Source: an uncultured Clostridia bacterium (lineage in GTDB: Bacteria > Bacillota > Clostridia > TANB77 > CAG-508). Taken from it: a stretch of DNA of 12,744 nt. The DNA lies in NCBI GenBank assembly GCA_934169575.1, contig CAKPOA010000023.1, positions 1-12,744 of the forward strand. Reading direction: 5' to 3'. A program made the translations under genes and the position numbers. Shown here in pieces: positions 7,555 through 12,744 of this stretch; positions within the stretch are counted from its first letter, which is position 1; each line of letters begins with the position of its first letter. The notes under the pieces were generated by a model that made no database searches, was not told the origin of the DNA, and saw only the letters and a list, made by a program, of their open reading frames with translations.

Positions 7555-7819
7555 TAAAATCACCTCCACTAATCAAATTATCTAATTTTAAATAAATCTC
7601 ATCTGTTATATTTATTTTTAAAACCTTTTCTAATCTTTTAGATTTAATAACCCTTTTTAAACAATCAGCATTATTACAAATATATGCTCCTCTACCATCT
7701 TGTTTTCCTGTTTTATCTATAATTATTTCATTATTTTTATTTTTCACAATTCTTATCAAATCATTCTTGTCTTTTTTTATATTGCACCCCATACATGTTC
7801 TTTGTGGTACTTTTTTCAC
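7547..7819 (-). CDS. ylxR: YlxR/RnpM family RNA-binding protein (DUF448)
   Basis: A 90-residue small basic protein of the YlxR family, known as RnpM in B. subtilis where it is reported to bind and modulate RNase P. The family signature is clear: a start with RTCMGCNIKK (8-17), KNDLIRIVKNKN, then DKTGKQDGRGAYICNNADCLKRVIK, where the GRGAYIC block and paired cysteines are diagnostic. It begins at a GTG whose G is the last base of the nusA TAG stop, so the two overlap by one base and are probably translationally coupled; a GGAGAAG lies inside the nusA end. infB starts inside its last codons. The ribosomal-protein-L7Ae-like ylxQ gene often found between ylxR and infB is absent here. Confidence 0.93.
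   Translation of the reverse strand: MKKVPQRTCMGCNIKKDKNDLIRIVKNKNNEIIIDKTGKQDGRGAYICNNADCLKRVIKSKRLEKVLKINITDEIYLKLDNLISGGDFIG
7560..7567 (-). promoter_or_regulatory. Ribosome binding site that decides the infB start
   Basis: GGAGGTGA on the minus strand, a near-perfect anti-16S match. It overlaps the in-frame ATG at 7569 and is 8 bases from TTG at 7554, the spacing expected for real initiation. Confidence 0.65.
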
Positions 7820-8919
7820 TATTCTTCTTCTCCTTCTACCTCATTTTCTTCTTGTTTTTTATTCAACAATTCTCTAAATTGGCTTTCAGATTTTATATCA
7901 ATTGTCCAATTAGTCAATTTTGCAGCCAATCTTGCATTTTGCCCACCTTTTCCAATAGCTAATGATAATTGATCATCTGGTACAATTACTTGAGCAAATC
8001 TCTCTTCTTCTTTTATATCTGCAGCTAAAATTTTTGCAGGTAATAATGCTGCTGCAATAAATGTAGAAATATCAGGACTCCATTCTATTATGTCTATTTT
8101 TTCGCCATGTAATTCATTTATTACATTTTGAATACGTATTCCCCTTTGCCCAACACAAGATCCAACAGGATCGATATTCTCATCTTGAGAATATACTGCA
8201 ACTTTGCATCTTTTTCCTGGATTTCTTGACACACTTTTTATTTCAATTATTCCATCATATATTTCTGGTATTTCCATTTCTAGCATTTTTTTAACAAAAT
8301 CAGGATGACTTCTTGATACTACAACATATGGTGCCCCTTTTTCACCTTTTTCTACATCAACAACATATGCTTTTATTTTGTCATTTACTCTATATGTCTC
8401 AGTTGGTATTTGTTCTTTAGTAGGCATCAAACCTTCTAATTTTCCTAAATCCATAATCACTATTCCTCTTTCAGCTTTTTGTATTGTACCTGAAACAATT
8501 TCACCTTTTTTATCACTATATTGTTCATATAAAACCGTTCTCTCTGCTTCTCTTATTTTCTGAATAATAACTTGTTTTGCTGTTTGTGCCGCTATTCTAC
8601 CAAAGTTTTTTGGTACTATTTCAATATTAACTTCATCTCCAACTTTAAGTGTTTTATTTATTTTTTTTGCTTCATCTAAAGATATTTGAGTTATCGGATT
8701 CTCAATATTTTCAACTACCTCTTTTACTGAATATACATGTGTTGCACCTGTATCTTCGTTCATTTCTACTTTTACATTTTCTGATGCATCAAAATTCCTC
8801 TTATATGCTGTTACTAATGCTGTTTCTATTGATTCTAACAAGTAGTCTTTTTTTATTCCTTTTTCTTTTTCTAATTCTTCTAAAGCTAGTATTAATTCTT
8901 TATTATCAATTGCTTTCAT
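7819..8919 (-). CDS. nusA: Transcription termination/antitermination factor NusA
   Basis: NusA binds RNA polymerase and nascent RNA and modulates pausing, intrinsic termination and antitermination. The 366-residue length fits the short Firmicute form (no C-terminal acidic repeats as in E. coli). Domains in order: the RNAP-binding N-terminal domain (1-130, with LEELEKEKGIKKDYLLESIETALVTAYK), an S1 domain (about 135-200, GTIQKAERGIVIMDLG), KH1 (about 205-275, NPGKRCKVAV and GSCVGQRGIRIQ) and KH2 (about 280-345, AIGKGGQNARLAAKLTNW), then a short acidic tail. ATG at 8919 follows the rimP TAA by 3 bases, so the genes are coupled. The rimP-nusA pair is conserved across bacteria; NusA is thought to influence its own operon in some species, and a GC-rich hairpin is present in this operon's leader. 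Confidence 0.97.
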   Translation of the reverse strand: MKAIDNKELILALEELEKEKGIKKDYLLESIETALVTAYKRNFDASENVKVEMNEDTGATHVYSVKEVVENIENPITQISLDEAKKINKTLKVGDEVNIEIVPKNFGRIAAQTAKQVIIQKIREAERTVLYEQYSDKKGEIVSGTIQKAERGIVIMDLGKLEGLMPTKEQIPTETYRVNDKIKAYVVDVEKGEKGAPYVVVSRSHPDFVKKMLEMEIPEIYDGIIEIKSVSRNPGKRCKVAVYSQDENIDPVGSCVGQRGIRIQNVINELHGEKIDIIEWSPDISTFIAAALLPAKILAADIKEEERFAQVIVPDDQLSLAIGKGGQNARLAAKLTNWTIDIKSESQFRELLNKKQEENEVEGEEE

Positions 8920-8922
8920 TTT

Positions 8923-9390
8923 TTAATCATTCCCTTCATTATAAATTGTTTTTACTTGTGATATATTTTTCCTGTCTATTTTGTAAATCTTTTCTTCTTG
9001 TTCAATTTCAAGATACTCATTTTTAACACTTTTTAGTATTCCCTCATATTGTTTAAAATTATTTTCATCTTTTTTAAATAATCTTATTTCTACTTCCTCA
9101 CCAATATATTTTTTTAATTGCCATTCTTTTCTCAATACTCTTTCAAGCCCAGGTGATGATACTTCAAAAAAGTATTGTTCTTTTATGTAATTTGCTTCAT
9201 CTATCATGTCTGTTATTTCATTATTTACTTTTTCGCAATCTTCTAATGTTATCCCTTCAGGTTTGTCTATTACTATTCTTAATATATAGTTTTTTCCTTC
9301 TTTTAGATATATGACATCATATAGTTCATATCCAATATCCTCAACTCTTTTTTTTATTAGGCTTTCTACCTTTTCTTCTATATTCGCCAC
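8923..9390 (-). CDS. rimP: Ribosome maturation factor RimP
   Basis: RimP assists maturation of the 30S subunit, helping assembly around S12. It is 155 residues, the usual length. Signatures are GYELYDVIYLKEGKN (19-33), ITLEDCEKVNNEI, the strongly conserved FFEVSSPGLERVLR (about 75-88) joining the two domains, and a C-terminal SH3-like barrel (YEGILKSVKNEYLEI). It uses a GTG start at 9390 with AGGAGG placed 6 bases upstream. It is the first gene of the housekeeping operon, with a promoter at 9463-9491 and a hairpin at 9413-9439 in the leader. Confidence 0.95.
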   Translation of the reverse strand: MANIEEKVESLIKKRVEDIGYELYDVIYLKEGKNYILRIVIDKPEGITLEDCEKVNNEITDMIDEANYIKEQYFFEVSSPGLERVLRKEWQLKKYIGEEVEIRLFKKDENNFKQYEGILKSVKNEYLEIEQEEKIYKIDRKNISQVKTIYNEGND

Positions 9391-9412
9391 TTTTACCTCC
9401 TATTCAATATTT

Positions 9413-9439
9413 AAGAGCGGGATTTTTGTTCCCGCCCTT
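9413..9439 (-). promoter_or_regulatory. GC-rich hairpin in the rimP-nusA operon leader
   Basis: Arms 9413-9422 and 9430-9439 form a 10-bp stem around a 7-base loop when read as minus-strand RNA; one pair is G-U, which would be an A-C mismatch on the plus strand. The element therefore looks built for the minus transcript. It lies between the promoter and the AGGAGG of rimP, has no following U-run, and so is not a simple terminator. It may be a leader control element; no named riboswitch or leader family is recognised. Confidence 0.5.
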
Positions 9440-9462
9440 TCTCTATTTATTATGCTTATTTT

Positions 9463-9491
9463 ATTATACTCTATTTTTCCAATAATTGCAA
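9463..9491 (-). promoter_or_regulatory. Promoter of the rimP-truB operon
   Basis: TTGCAA (9486-9491, minus strand) is followed after 17 bases by a perfect TATAAT (9463-9468), about 73 bases before the rimP GTG. It is back-to-back with the tRNA-Tyr promoter at 9530-9558. Confidence 0.65.
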
Positions 9492-9529
9492 GCTTTTTGA
9501 GATTTTTTTAATTTTTTTCTAAAATACTA

Positions 9530-9558
9530 TTGACAAATCACATTTTTAGACTTATAAT
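9530..9558 (+). promoter_or_regulatory. Promoter of tRNA-Tyr
   Basis: Perfect TTGACA (9530-9535) and TATAAT (9553-9558) separated by 17 bases, 26 bases before the mature tRNA 5' end. This is the full sigma-A consensus, as expected for a stable RNA gene. Confidence 0.85.
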
Positions 9559-9584
9559 AGTCATTGTTCAGCACGAACACTTTT

Positions 9585-9670
9585 GGGTAGGTGGTCGAGT
9601 GGTTAATGGCACCAGACTGTAAATCTGGCGACGAGAGTCTACGTTGGTTCGAATCCAACCCTGCCCACCA
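9585..9670 (+). tRNA. tRNA-Tyr (GTA anticodon)
   Basis: An 86-base class II tRNA with an encoded CCA end. The acceptor stem pairs GGGTAGG with CCTGCCC (one G-T pair). The anticodon stem CCAGA/TCTGG encloses CTGTAAA, with anticodon GTA at 9619-9621, reading UAC/UAU codons. A long variable arm (about 9629-9641) is present, as required for bacterial tRNA-Tyr. The T-arm is GTTGG/CCAAC around TTCGAAT. A consensus promoter precedes it and a strong terminator follows; it is transcribed alone. Confidence 0.97.
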
Positions 9671-9690
9671 AAATAATTTCATAAAAACAT

Positions 9691-9726
9691 AAAAAACAAC
9701 CAGAAAATTTATTCTGGTTGTTTTTT
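9691..9726 (+). terminator. Terminator of tRNA-Tyr
   Basis: A 15-bp stem (9691-9705 with 9712-9726) with core CAACCAGAA/TTCTGGTTG and a 6-base loop, ending in a run of six T. It is 20 bases after the CCA end and is a textbook intrinsic terminator. The A-run on its left side could let it work weakly from the other strand. Confidence 0.9.
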
Positions 9727-9857
9727 CCTTAACTTTACAAATTTAGAAATTTATATCATATTTACTTAAATCTTTTAACAATTGAAAAATTATGTTAAAT
9801 ATGGTAATGTTTATGTTTGCCTATACAGCTTAAAAAATATCCAATTGAAAAAAAACA
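9727..9857. other. AT-rich spacer, nothing recognised
   Basis: This is the middle of the 310-base gene-free stretch between the tRNA and the beta-CASP gene. It is very AT-rich, has a short repeated AATTGAAAA (near 9781 and 9843), and shows no open frame, promoter with good spacing, or structure that I can support. Confidence 0.5.
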
Positions 9858-9877
9858 GAACCTTTGACAAAAGGTTC
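9858..9877 (-). terminator. Terminator of the beta-CASP gene (minus strand)
   Basis: Arms 9858-9865 and 9870-9877 form a perfect 8-bp stem (GAACCTTT/AAAGGTTC) with a 4-base loop. On the minus strand it is followed by TGTTTTTTTT, a strong U-run. It ends a 3' untranslated region of about 100 bases after the stop at 9981. Confidence 0.82.
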
Positions 9878-9941
9878 AAATTCCAGTTACCTAATGGCAC
9901 TGATTATCGTTTAATATAAGATTTTCAAGTAACTAATATGT

Positions 9942-9966
9942 TTGGGGATGCAAATTGCATCCCCAA
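9942..9966. repeat. GC-rich perfect palindrome after the beta-CASP stop
   Basis: Twelve-base arms (TTGGGGATGCAA and TTGCATCCCCAA) around one central base, 15 bases past the stop codon of the gene at 9981-11396. It has no T-run on either strand, so it is not a standard terminator; the U-run terminator lies 65 bases further on. It may protect the 3' end, be a dispersed palindromic repeat, or be part of a 3' RNA structure. Confidence 0.6.
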
Positions 9967-9980
9967 TGTTTAATCAGAAA

Positions 9981-11396
9981 TTATTTAAATTTTGTCGATA
10001 AAGTTTTTACCAATCCATATGGATCAACTCTGAAAAAATATTCTCTTCCAAGTAACCCAACTCTTTTAGGATTTACCTCATCTGCAATTCTTTCAGCAAA
10101 AACCTTTTTTTTCTGACTTTCGCCATGGTTTACTAAAACCAATCTTAAGTTTTCAAACTGCTTTAAAAAATCAATCATTACATCTGCTTTTGCATGTGCA
10201 GAAAATTCTGTAGTATATTCCACATCTGCATTTTTCTTTGTTATCATTCCTCCTACTTCAGCAAATTCACCAATTTTAGTATTTTTTAATCTACTACCTA
10301 AAGTGCCTTCAGCAGTAAAACCTGTAAACTGTATTAAAGCTTTTCCTCTTGAAATATACTCAGGAATATAAACCTGTGCTGGTCCATATGAACCCATTCC
10401 AGAAGTTGTTACAATTATTTTTGTTTTCTTATCTTCTAATACATCACCTCTATTAGCTTTATCTACAAATATAAGATTTTTAGGTAAAAAGTCACTCATT
10501 TCTTCTTTAATTTCTAAATCACCCTTGATATATAAATTAGTATACCTTATTGCCAATTTACCATCAAAATATATTGGGATTTCAAAGCTAAGCTCTCCTT
10601 TTTCCTGCATACATTTTAATACATACAAAATTTCTTGAGCTCTTCCTAATGAAAATACTAATGCTACTACTGTTCCATGATTATTTAAACATTTTTCAAC
10701 ATTTTCTTTGAAACACTCTTGTATTTCACTTGAATCCATATCTCCATAAGTTGATTCCTGAATTACAGTTAATGGCAATTCTAAAACCCATTTAGAAAGT
10801 GGTTTTACATCAAAAAATATATTTTTGTTATTATAATCTCCAGTAAATAATAAGTTAATATCTTCATATCCACAATAGCTAATCTGAACTAAAATAAGTG
10901 CTGCACCTACAATATGTCCATTGTAAAAAAATGTTACTTTAATATTAGGATGAACATCAATTGTTTCATCAAACTCACATGGTCTTACAAGTGATAATGT
11001 TCTATCTACATCAATTTCTGAATATAAACATTTCTTGTTTTTTCTTTTTGATACATGATTTAATACTTTAAAACTATCACTTAATGCTAAAGGTAATAAT
11101 TTACTTGTTGTTTCTGTTGCATATATAGGATTAAAAAAACCTTCTTTCACCATATATGGTAATCTAGCAACATGATCAACATGCACATGTGTAACTAGGC
11201 AAAAGTCAATATGCTCTGGATAAAATGGTAATACCTGATTTAATTCCTCATATTCCCGTTCTTGGAATAATCCACAATCTACAACAAAACGTGTTGTTTC
11301 ACCATTGGGAAATTTTACAACCACAAGATTGCAGGAACCTGTAACTTCTTCATTCATTGCCATTATATCTGCATAAAACCGACAATTTTTTCCCAT
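9981..11396 (-). CDS. Beta-CASP metallo-beta-lactamase fold protein (CPSF-73/Ysh1-like RNase)
   Basis: A 471-residue protein of the metallo-beta-lactamase/beta-CASP family, whose members are mostly RNA endo- or 5'-exonucleases. Metal-binding residues are all visible: HVHVDH (70-75), the third-motif His161 in GHIVGAA, and Asp187 in LFTGDY. The beta-CASP cap is marked by motif A (Glu214 in QESTYGD), motif B (His401 in EFSAHA) and motif C (His424 in LVNHGE), the set shared with CPSF-73 and archaeal/bacterial homologues. There is no KH extension as in archaeal FttA and it is shorter than RNase J, so it is a distinct, probably accessory, RNase rather than the essential one. It starts at ATG 11396 after GAAAGGAC. 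It is transcribed alone from a TTGACA-17-TAGAAT promoter, divergent from the DUF4364 gene, and ends in a structured 3' region with a U-run terminator. Substrate is unknown. Confidence 0.88.
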   Translation of the reverse strand: MGKNCRFYADIMAMNEEVTGSCNLVVVKFPNGETTRFVVDCGLFQEREYEELNQVLPFYPEHIDFCLVTHVHVDHVARLPYMVKEGFFNPIYATETTSKLLPLALSDSFKVLNHVSKRKNKKCLYSEIDVDRTLSLVRPCEFDETIDVHPNIKVTFFYNGHIVGAALILVQISYCGYEDINLLFTGDYNNKNIFFDVKPLSKWVLELPLTVIQESTYGDMDSSEIQECFKENVEKCLNNHGTVVALVFSLGRAQEILYVLKCMQEKGELSFEIPIYFDGKLAIRYTNLYIKGDLEIKEEMSDFLPKNLIFVDKANRGDVLEDKKTKIIVTTSGMGSYGPAQVYIPEYISRGKALIQFTGFTAEGTLGSRLKNTKIGEFAEVGGMITKKNADVEYTTEFSAHAKADVMIDFLKQFENLRLVLVNHGESQKKKVFAERIADEVNPKRVGLLGREYFFRVDPYGLVKTLSTKFK

Positions 11397-11415
11397 AAAA
11401 AAGTCCTTTCTTTTT

Positions 11416-11439
11416 ACATTAAATTATTTTATTTAATGT
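11416..11439 (-). repeat. Inverted repeat in the beta-CASP gene leader
   Basis: Nine-base arms ACATTAAAT/ATTTAATGT around a 6-base loop, just upstream of the ribosome binding site and downstream of the promoter. It is AT-only except for one pair near the base of the stem, so the hairpin would be weak; it could instead be an operator for a dimeric repressor. Confidence 0.35.
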
Positions 11440-11460
11440 CTATGAGCTATATTTGAGTTT

Positions 11461-11489
11461 ATTCTATCATCTTTGACTTTTACTGTCAA
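11461..11489 (-). promoter_or_regulatory. Promoter of the beta-CASP gene
   Basis: TTGACA (11484-11489, minus strand), 17-base spacer, TAGAAT (11461-11466). The likely transcript start is near 11454, giving a leader of about 58 bases. Confidence 0.75.
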
Positions 11490-11514
11490 TATAAAATTCT
11501 TAAAAATTTTTCTA

Positions 11515-11543
11515 TTTACAACACCTGATTTTTATGGTATAAT
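11515..11543 (+). promoter_or_regulatory. Promoter of the DUF4364-type gene
   Basis: TTTACA (11515-11520), 17-base spacer, TATAAT (11538-11543), with an extended TGG directly before the -10. It is divergent from the beta-CASP promoter; the two -35 boxes are 25 bases apart, so a bound regulator could affect both. Confidence 0.75.
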
Positions 11544-11579
11544 AATCAAGTAATATCAAAATATGTAAGGAGATGCAAT

Positions 11580-12104
11580 ATGGAAGAAAATTATATAAAT
11601 GGTTTGGCAGAAAATAAGGTTTTAATGTTATATATAATAAACTCTATAGTAGATGATTTTACAGATAATGATTTGTTTAAAATGATTGCTGAAATAAATA
11701 ATATTAATTATTTTTATTTTAGAGATATATTAGATGACCTTATAAATTCTAAATTAGTTGAAACTTACACTAAAGATGAACAAAAATTACTTGAAATAAC
11801 AGATAAAGGTAAACAATCTTTAGAACTTACTATTGATATTTTACCAGGTATTTTAAAATTAAAAACTGATAATGTATTAAAAAATAGAATAAGTATAGTT
11901 GCAGATGAAAAAGCAGTTACTGCAGAATATATTCCAGAAAGTGAAACAGACTATACTGTAAAATGTAAAATAGTTGAAAATAATAAAACAATATTTGAAT
12001 TGACAACATTTGCTGGTTCAAATGAACATGCAAAAAAAATTGCTGATAATTGGAAACAAAATGCTAATATATTATATCCTAAAATTTTGGATTTATTAAA
12101 TTAA
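11580..12104 (+). CDS. DUF4364-type winged-helix protein, probable transcriptional regulator
   Basis: A 174-residue soluble protein resembling the DUF4364 family of Clostridia. The first ~75 residues have the helix-turn-helix pattern typical of winged helix proteins: LAENKVLMLYIINSI, then a recognition-helix-like INYFYFRDILDDLINSKLV and a wing-like YTKDEQKLLEITDKGKQSLEL, close to PadR/MarR-type layouts. The second half (EYIPESETDYTVKCKIVENNKTIFELTTFAG, then EHAKKIADNWKQNANILYPKILDLL) is a beta-rich domain with a final helix, of unknown ligand. It has a strong extended -10 promoter and AAGGAG 7 bases before the ATG. Its divergent placement against the beta-CASP RNase gene makes that gene a plausible target, but this is inference. 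It ends before a hairpin terminator shared with the converging lectin-like gene. Confidence 0.82.
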   Translation: MEENYINGLAENKVLMLYIINSIVDDFTDNDLFKMIAEINNINYFYFRDILDDLINSKLVETYTKDEQKLLEITDKGKQSLELTIDILPGILKLKTDNVLKNRISIVADEKAVTAEYIPESETDYTVKCKIVENNKTIFELTTFAGSNEHAKKIADNWKQNANILYPKILDLLN

Positions 12105-12129
12105 TTAGAATTTTAAAATTTTTTTGAAA

Positions 12130-12165
12130 ATAATAAACTGGCTTGAAATCAAGCCAGTTTATTAT
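12130..12165. terminator. Bidirectional terminator between converging genes
   Basis: A perfect 16-bp stem (12130-12145 with 12150-12165; core AACTGGCTTG/CAAGCCAGTT) with an AAAT loop. It serves the DUF4364-type gene on the plus strand and, after TTTATTATTTTC, the lectin-like gene on the minus strand. It also lies 62 bases past the lectin-gene stop, in the area where DGR target genes may carry a hairpin needed for homing. Confidence 0.8.
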
Positions 12166-12227
12166 CTTCAAATTTTCGCCATTTACTACTCACACAAATA
12201 TTCCAGGCACAAGGAAATTTCAGAGTG

Positions 12228-12744
12228 CTAGGGCACCAACACCGCACGGAAGCTGTTGTAGATGCTGCCGTTACCGTTGCCGTGGCTCGCATAGAATACA
12301 CCTGCATCAGTGCCATAGTGGCAGTGACCACCACGATCAGCGAACGGATAACCTGAACTAGCAAGTTGGGGGAAGTCCGAAAACCAGTTGTAATAATCAT
12401 TTGTATTACTTAAACTTTGTGAACCTCCTGTATTTACCTCTTTTGTTGCATCTCCTATTTTTCCAACTGTATATATTATACTATTTCCCAAACTGCTTGT
12501 TGTCTTATTATCATATTTTGTCGCATATTTCGTACTTGTAGCTGATGTTAATTTTGTTTCACTATTTACTGTATTTTTTATTCCTGCAATATTTCCTACT
12601 GTTTCCCAACCATAATCTGAAAATCTTTCACCATCATCTTTTGAATTAAATAATGCAACATATTCCGAAGCTCCACCACTCATGTCATATATTCCATACA
12701 CATTTCCTGTTGTACTTGCTTTTACTCCTTTTACTGTGTTATAT
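12228..12744 (-). CDS. C-terminal part of an FGE-sulfatase/C-type-lectin-like protein (runs off right edge), likely DGR target
   Basis: The frame is open to the window edge, so the start is outside; 172 codons are visible, ending at TAG 12228. The GTG at 12701 is only an internal valine. The segment TTGNVYGIYDMSGGASEYV is the signature of the formylglycine-generating-enzyme/sulfatase-modifying domain, a C-type-lectin fold variant. The middle is Ser/Thr/Asn/Lys-rich. The end carries FADRGG, an AGVF turn, and SFRAVLVP at the C-terminus, which is how DGR-diversified lectin-fold proteins end. The last 54 codons have entirely different base and codon use from the rest of the gene (see the variable-region entry). 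Proteins of this type in Clostridia are often secreted or pilin-anchored ligand binders; the N-terminus is unseen, so location is inferred. No catalytic FGE cysteine pair is visible in this part, arguing for a binding rather than an enzymatic role. Confidence 0.85.
   Translation of the reverse strand, partial: YNTVKGVKASTTGNVYGIYDMSGGASEYVALFNSKDDGERFSDYGWETVGNIAGIKNTVNSETKLTSATSTKYATKYDNKTTSSLGNSIIYTVGKIGDATKEVNTGGSQSLSNTNDYYNWFSDFPQLASSGYPFADRGGHCHYGTDAGVFYASHGNGNGSIYNSFRAVLVP
12231..12392 (-). other. Putative DGR variable region (VR)
   Basis: These are the final 54 sense codons of the lectin-like gene. By hand count 24 of 54 end in C, against 3 of 117 in the visible upstream part; GC is 33/60 and 32/60 in blocks 12241-12300 and 12301-12360, against 19/60 in 12421-12480. 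From 12285 down to 12246, 14 consecutive codons are NNC or NNT (agc cac ggc aac, then ggt aac ggc agc, then atc tac aac agc, ttc cgt), and another run encodes HCHY after RGG. AAC/AAT codons randomised at their adenines give exactly NNC/NNT. The exact left border is uncertain. The template repeat, reverse transcriptase and accessory protein are not in this window. Confidence 0.72.

Noticed and set aside
9870..9890. GGTTCAAATTCC resembles a tRNA T-arm near the tRNA-Tyr gene, suggesting a tRNA remnant or integration site.
   Set aside because: Part of it is an arm of the U-run terminator, there are no other tRNA arms, and no 3' tRNA duplicate or integrase gene is present.
9942..9966. The GC-rich palindrome taken as the terminator of the beta-CASP gene.
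   Set aside because: Neither side is followed by a T-run, while a hairpin with an eight-T tail lies further downstream at 9858-9877.
12143..12361. Open frame on the plus strand opposite the lectin-like gene end, rich in Cys, Arg and His.
   Set aside because: It is the antisense shadow of the GC-rich variable region, has no ribosome binding site, and its odd composition follows from the codons on the other strand.
12149..12400. Another minus-strand open frame over the same region, in a different frame.
   Set aside because: It starts inside the lectin-like gene in the wrong frame and shows no family features; the FGE-signature frame is clearly the coding one.
1..12744. CRISPR arrays, insertion sequences, prophage genes and restriction or toxin-antitoxin modules.
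   Set aside because: No regularly spaced repeats and no matching protein families were seen in any frame.

Overview
The window is about 70-75% AT and reads as a chromosomal segment of a low-GC Firmicute, most likely an uncultured gut-type member of the Clostridia. Support for this comes from the rimP-nusA-ylxR-infB-rbfA cluster, a DUF4364-type winged-helix protein, strong GGAGG ribosome binding sites, frequent TTG/GTG starts, and near-consensus sigma-A promoters (TTGACA/TATAAT). The genus cannot be named from the sequence alone.

Layout from left to right. Positions 1-126 (minus) hold the first 42 codons of a prepilin-like protein that runs off the left edge, with its own promoter. Positions 351-2335 (minus) hold two overlapping genes: a polytopic membrane protein of unknown function with a missing or non-standard start codon, and a family 2 glycosyltransferase. 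Positions 2436-9390 (minus) hold the translation/transcription housekeeping operon in transcription order rimP, nusA, ylxR, infB, rbfA, nrnA, truB. It is driven by a promoter at 9463-9491 and carries a GC-rich hairpin in its leader. A tRNA-Tyr gene (9585-9670, plus) is divergent from this operon and has its own perfect promoter and terminator. Positions 9981-11396 (minus) encode a beta-CASP metallo-beta-lactamase RNase-like protein with a structured 3' region. Divergent from it, 11580-12104 (plus) encodes a DUF4364-type regulator. Positions 12228-12744 (minus) hold the C-terminal 172 codons of a protein with a formylglycine-generating-enzyme/C-type-lectin-like domain that runs off the right edge.

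Most of the window is ordinary housekeeping. The exceptional part is the last ~160 coding bases of the right-hand gene (about 12231-12392). GC rises there to about 54% against about 32% just upstream, and 24 of 54 codons end in C against 3 of 117 upstream (hand counts). There are also long runs of consecutive NNC/NNT codons in a C-terminal lectin-like domain. This is the footprint expected of the variable region of a diversity-generating retroelement (DGR), where adenines of AAC/AAT codons in a template repeat are randomised. No reverse transcriptase or template repeat is visible here, so the retroelement would lie outside the window or act in trans. The prepilin-like N-terminus at the left edge is of a type I associate with such target proteins in Clostridia, so surface display of a hypervariable lectin domain on a pseudopilin stem is a reasonable hypothesis, but only an inference.
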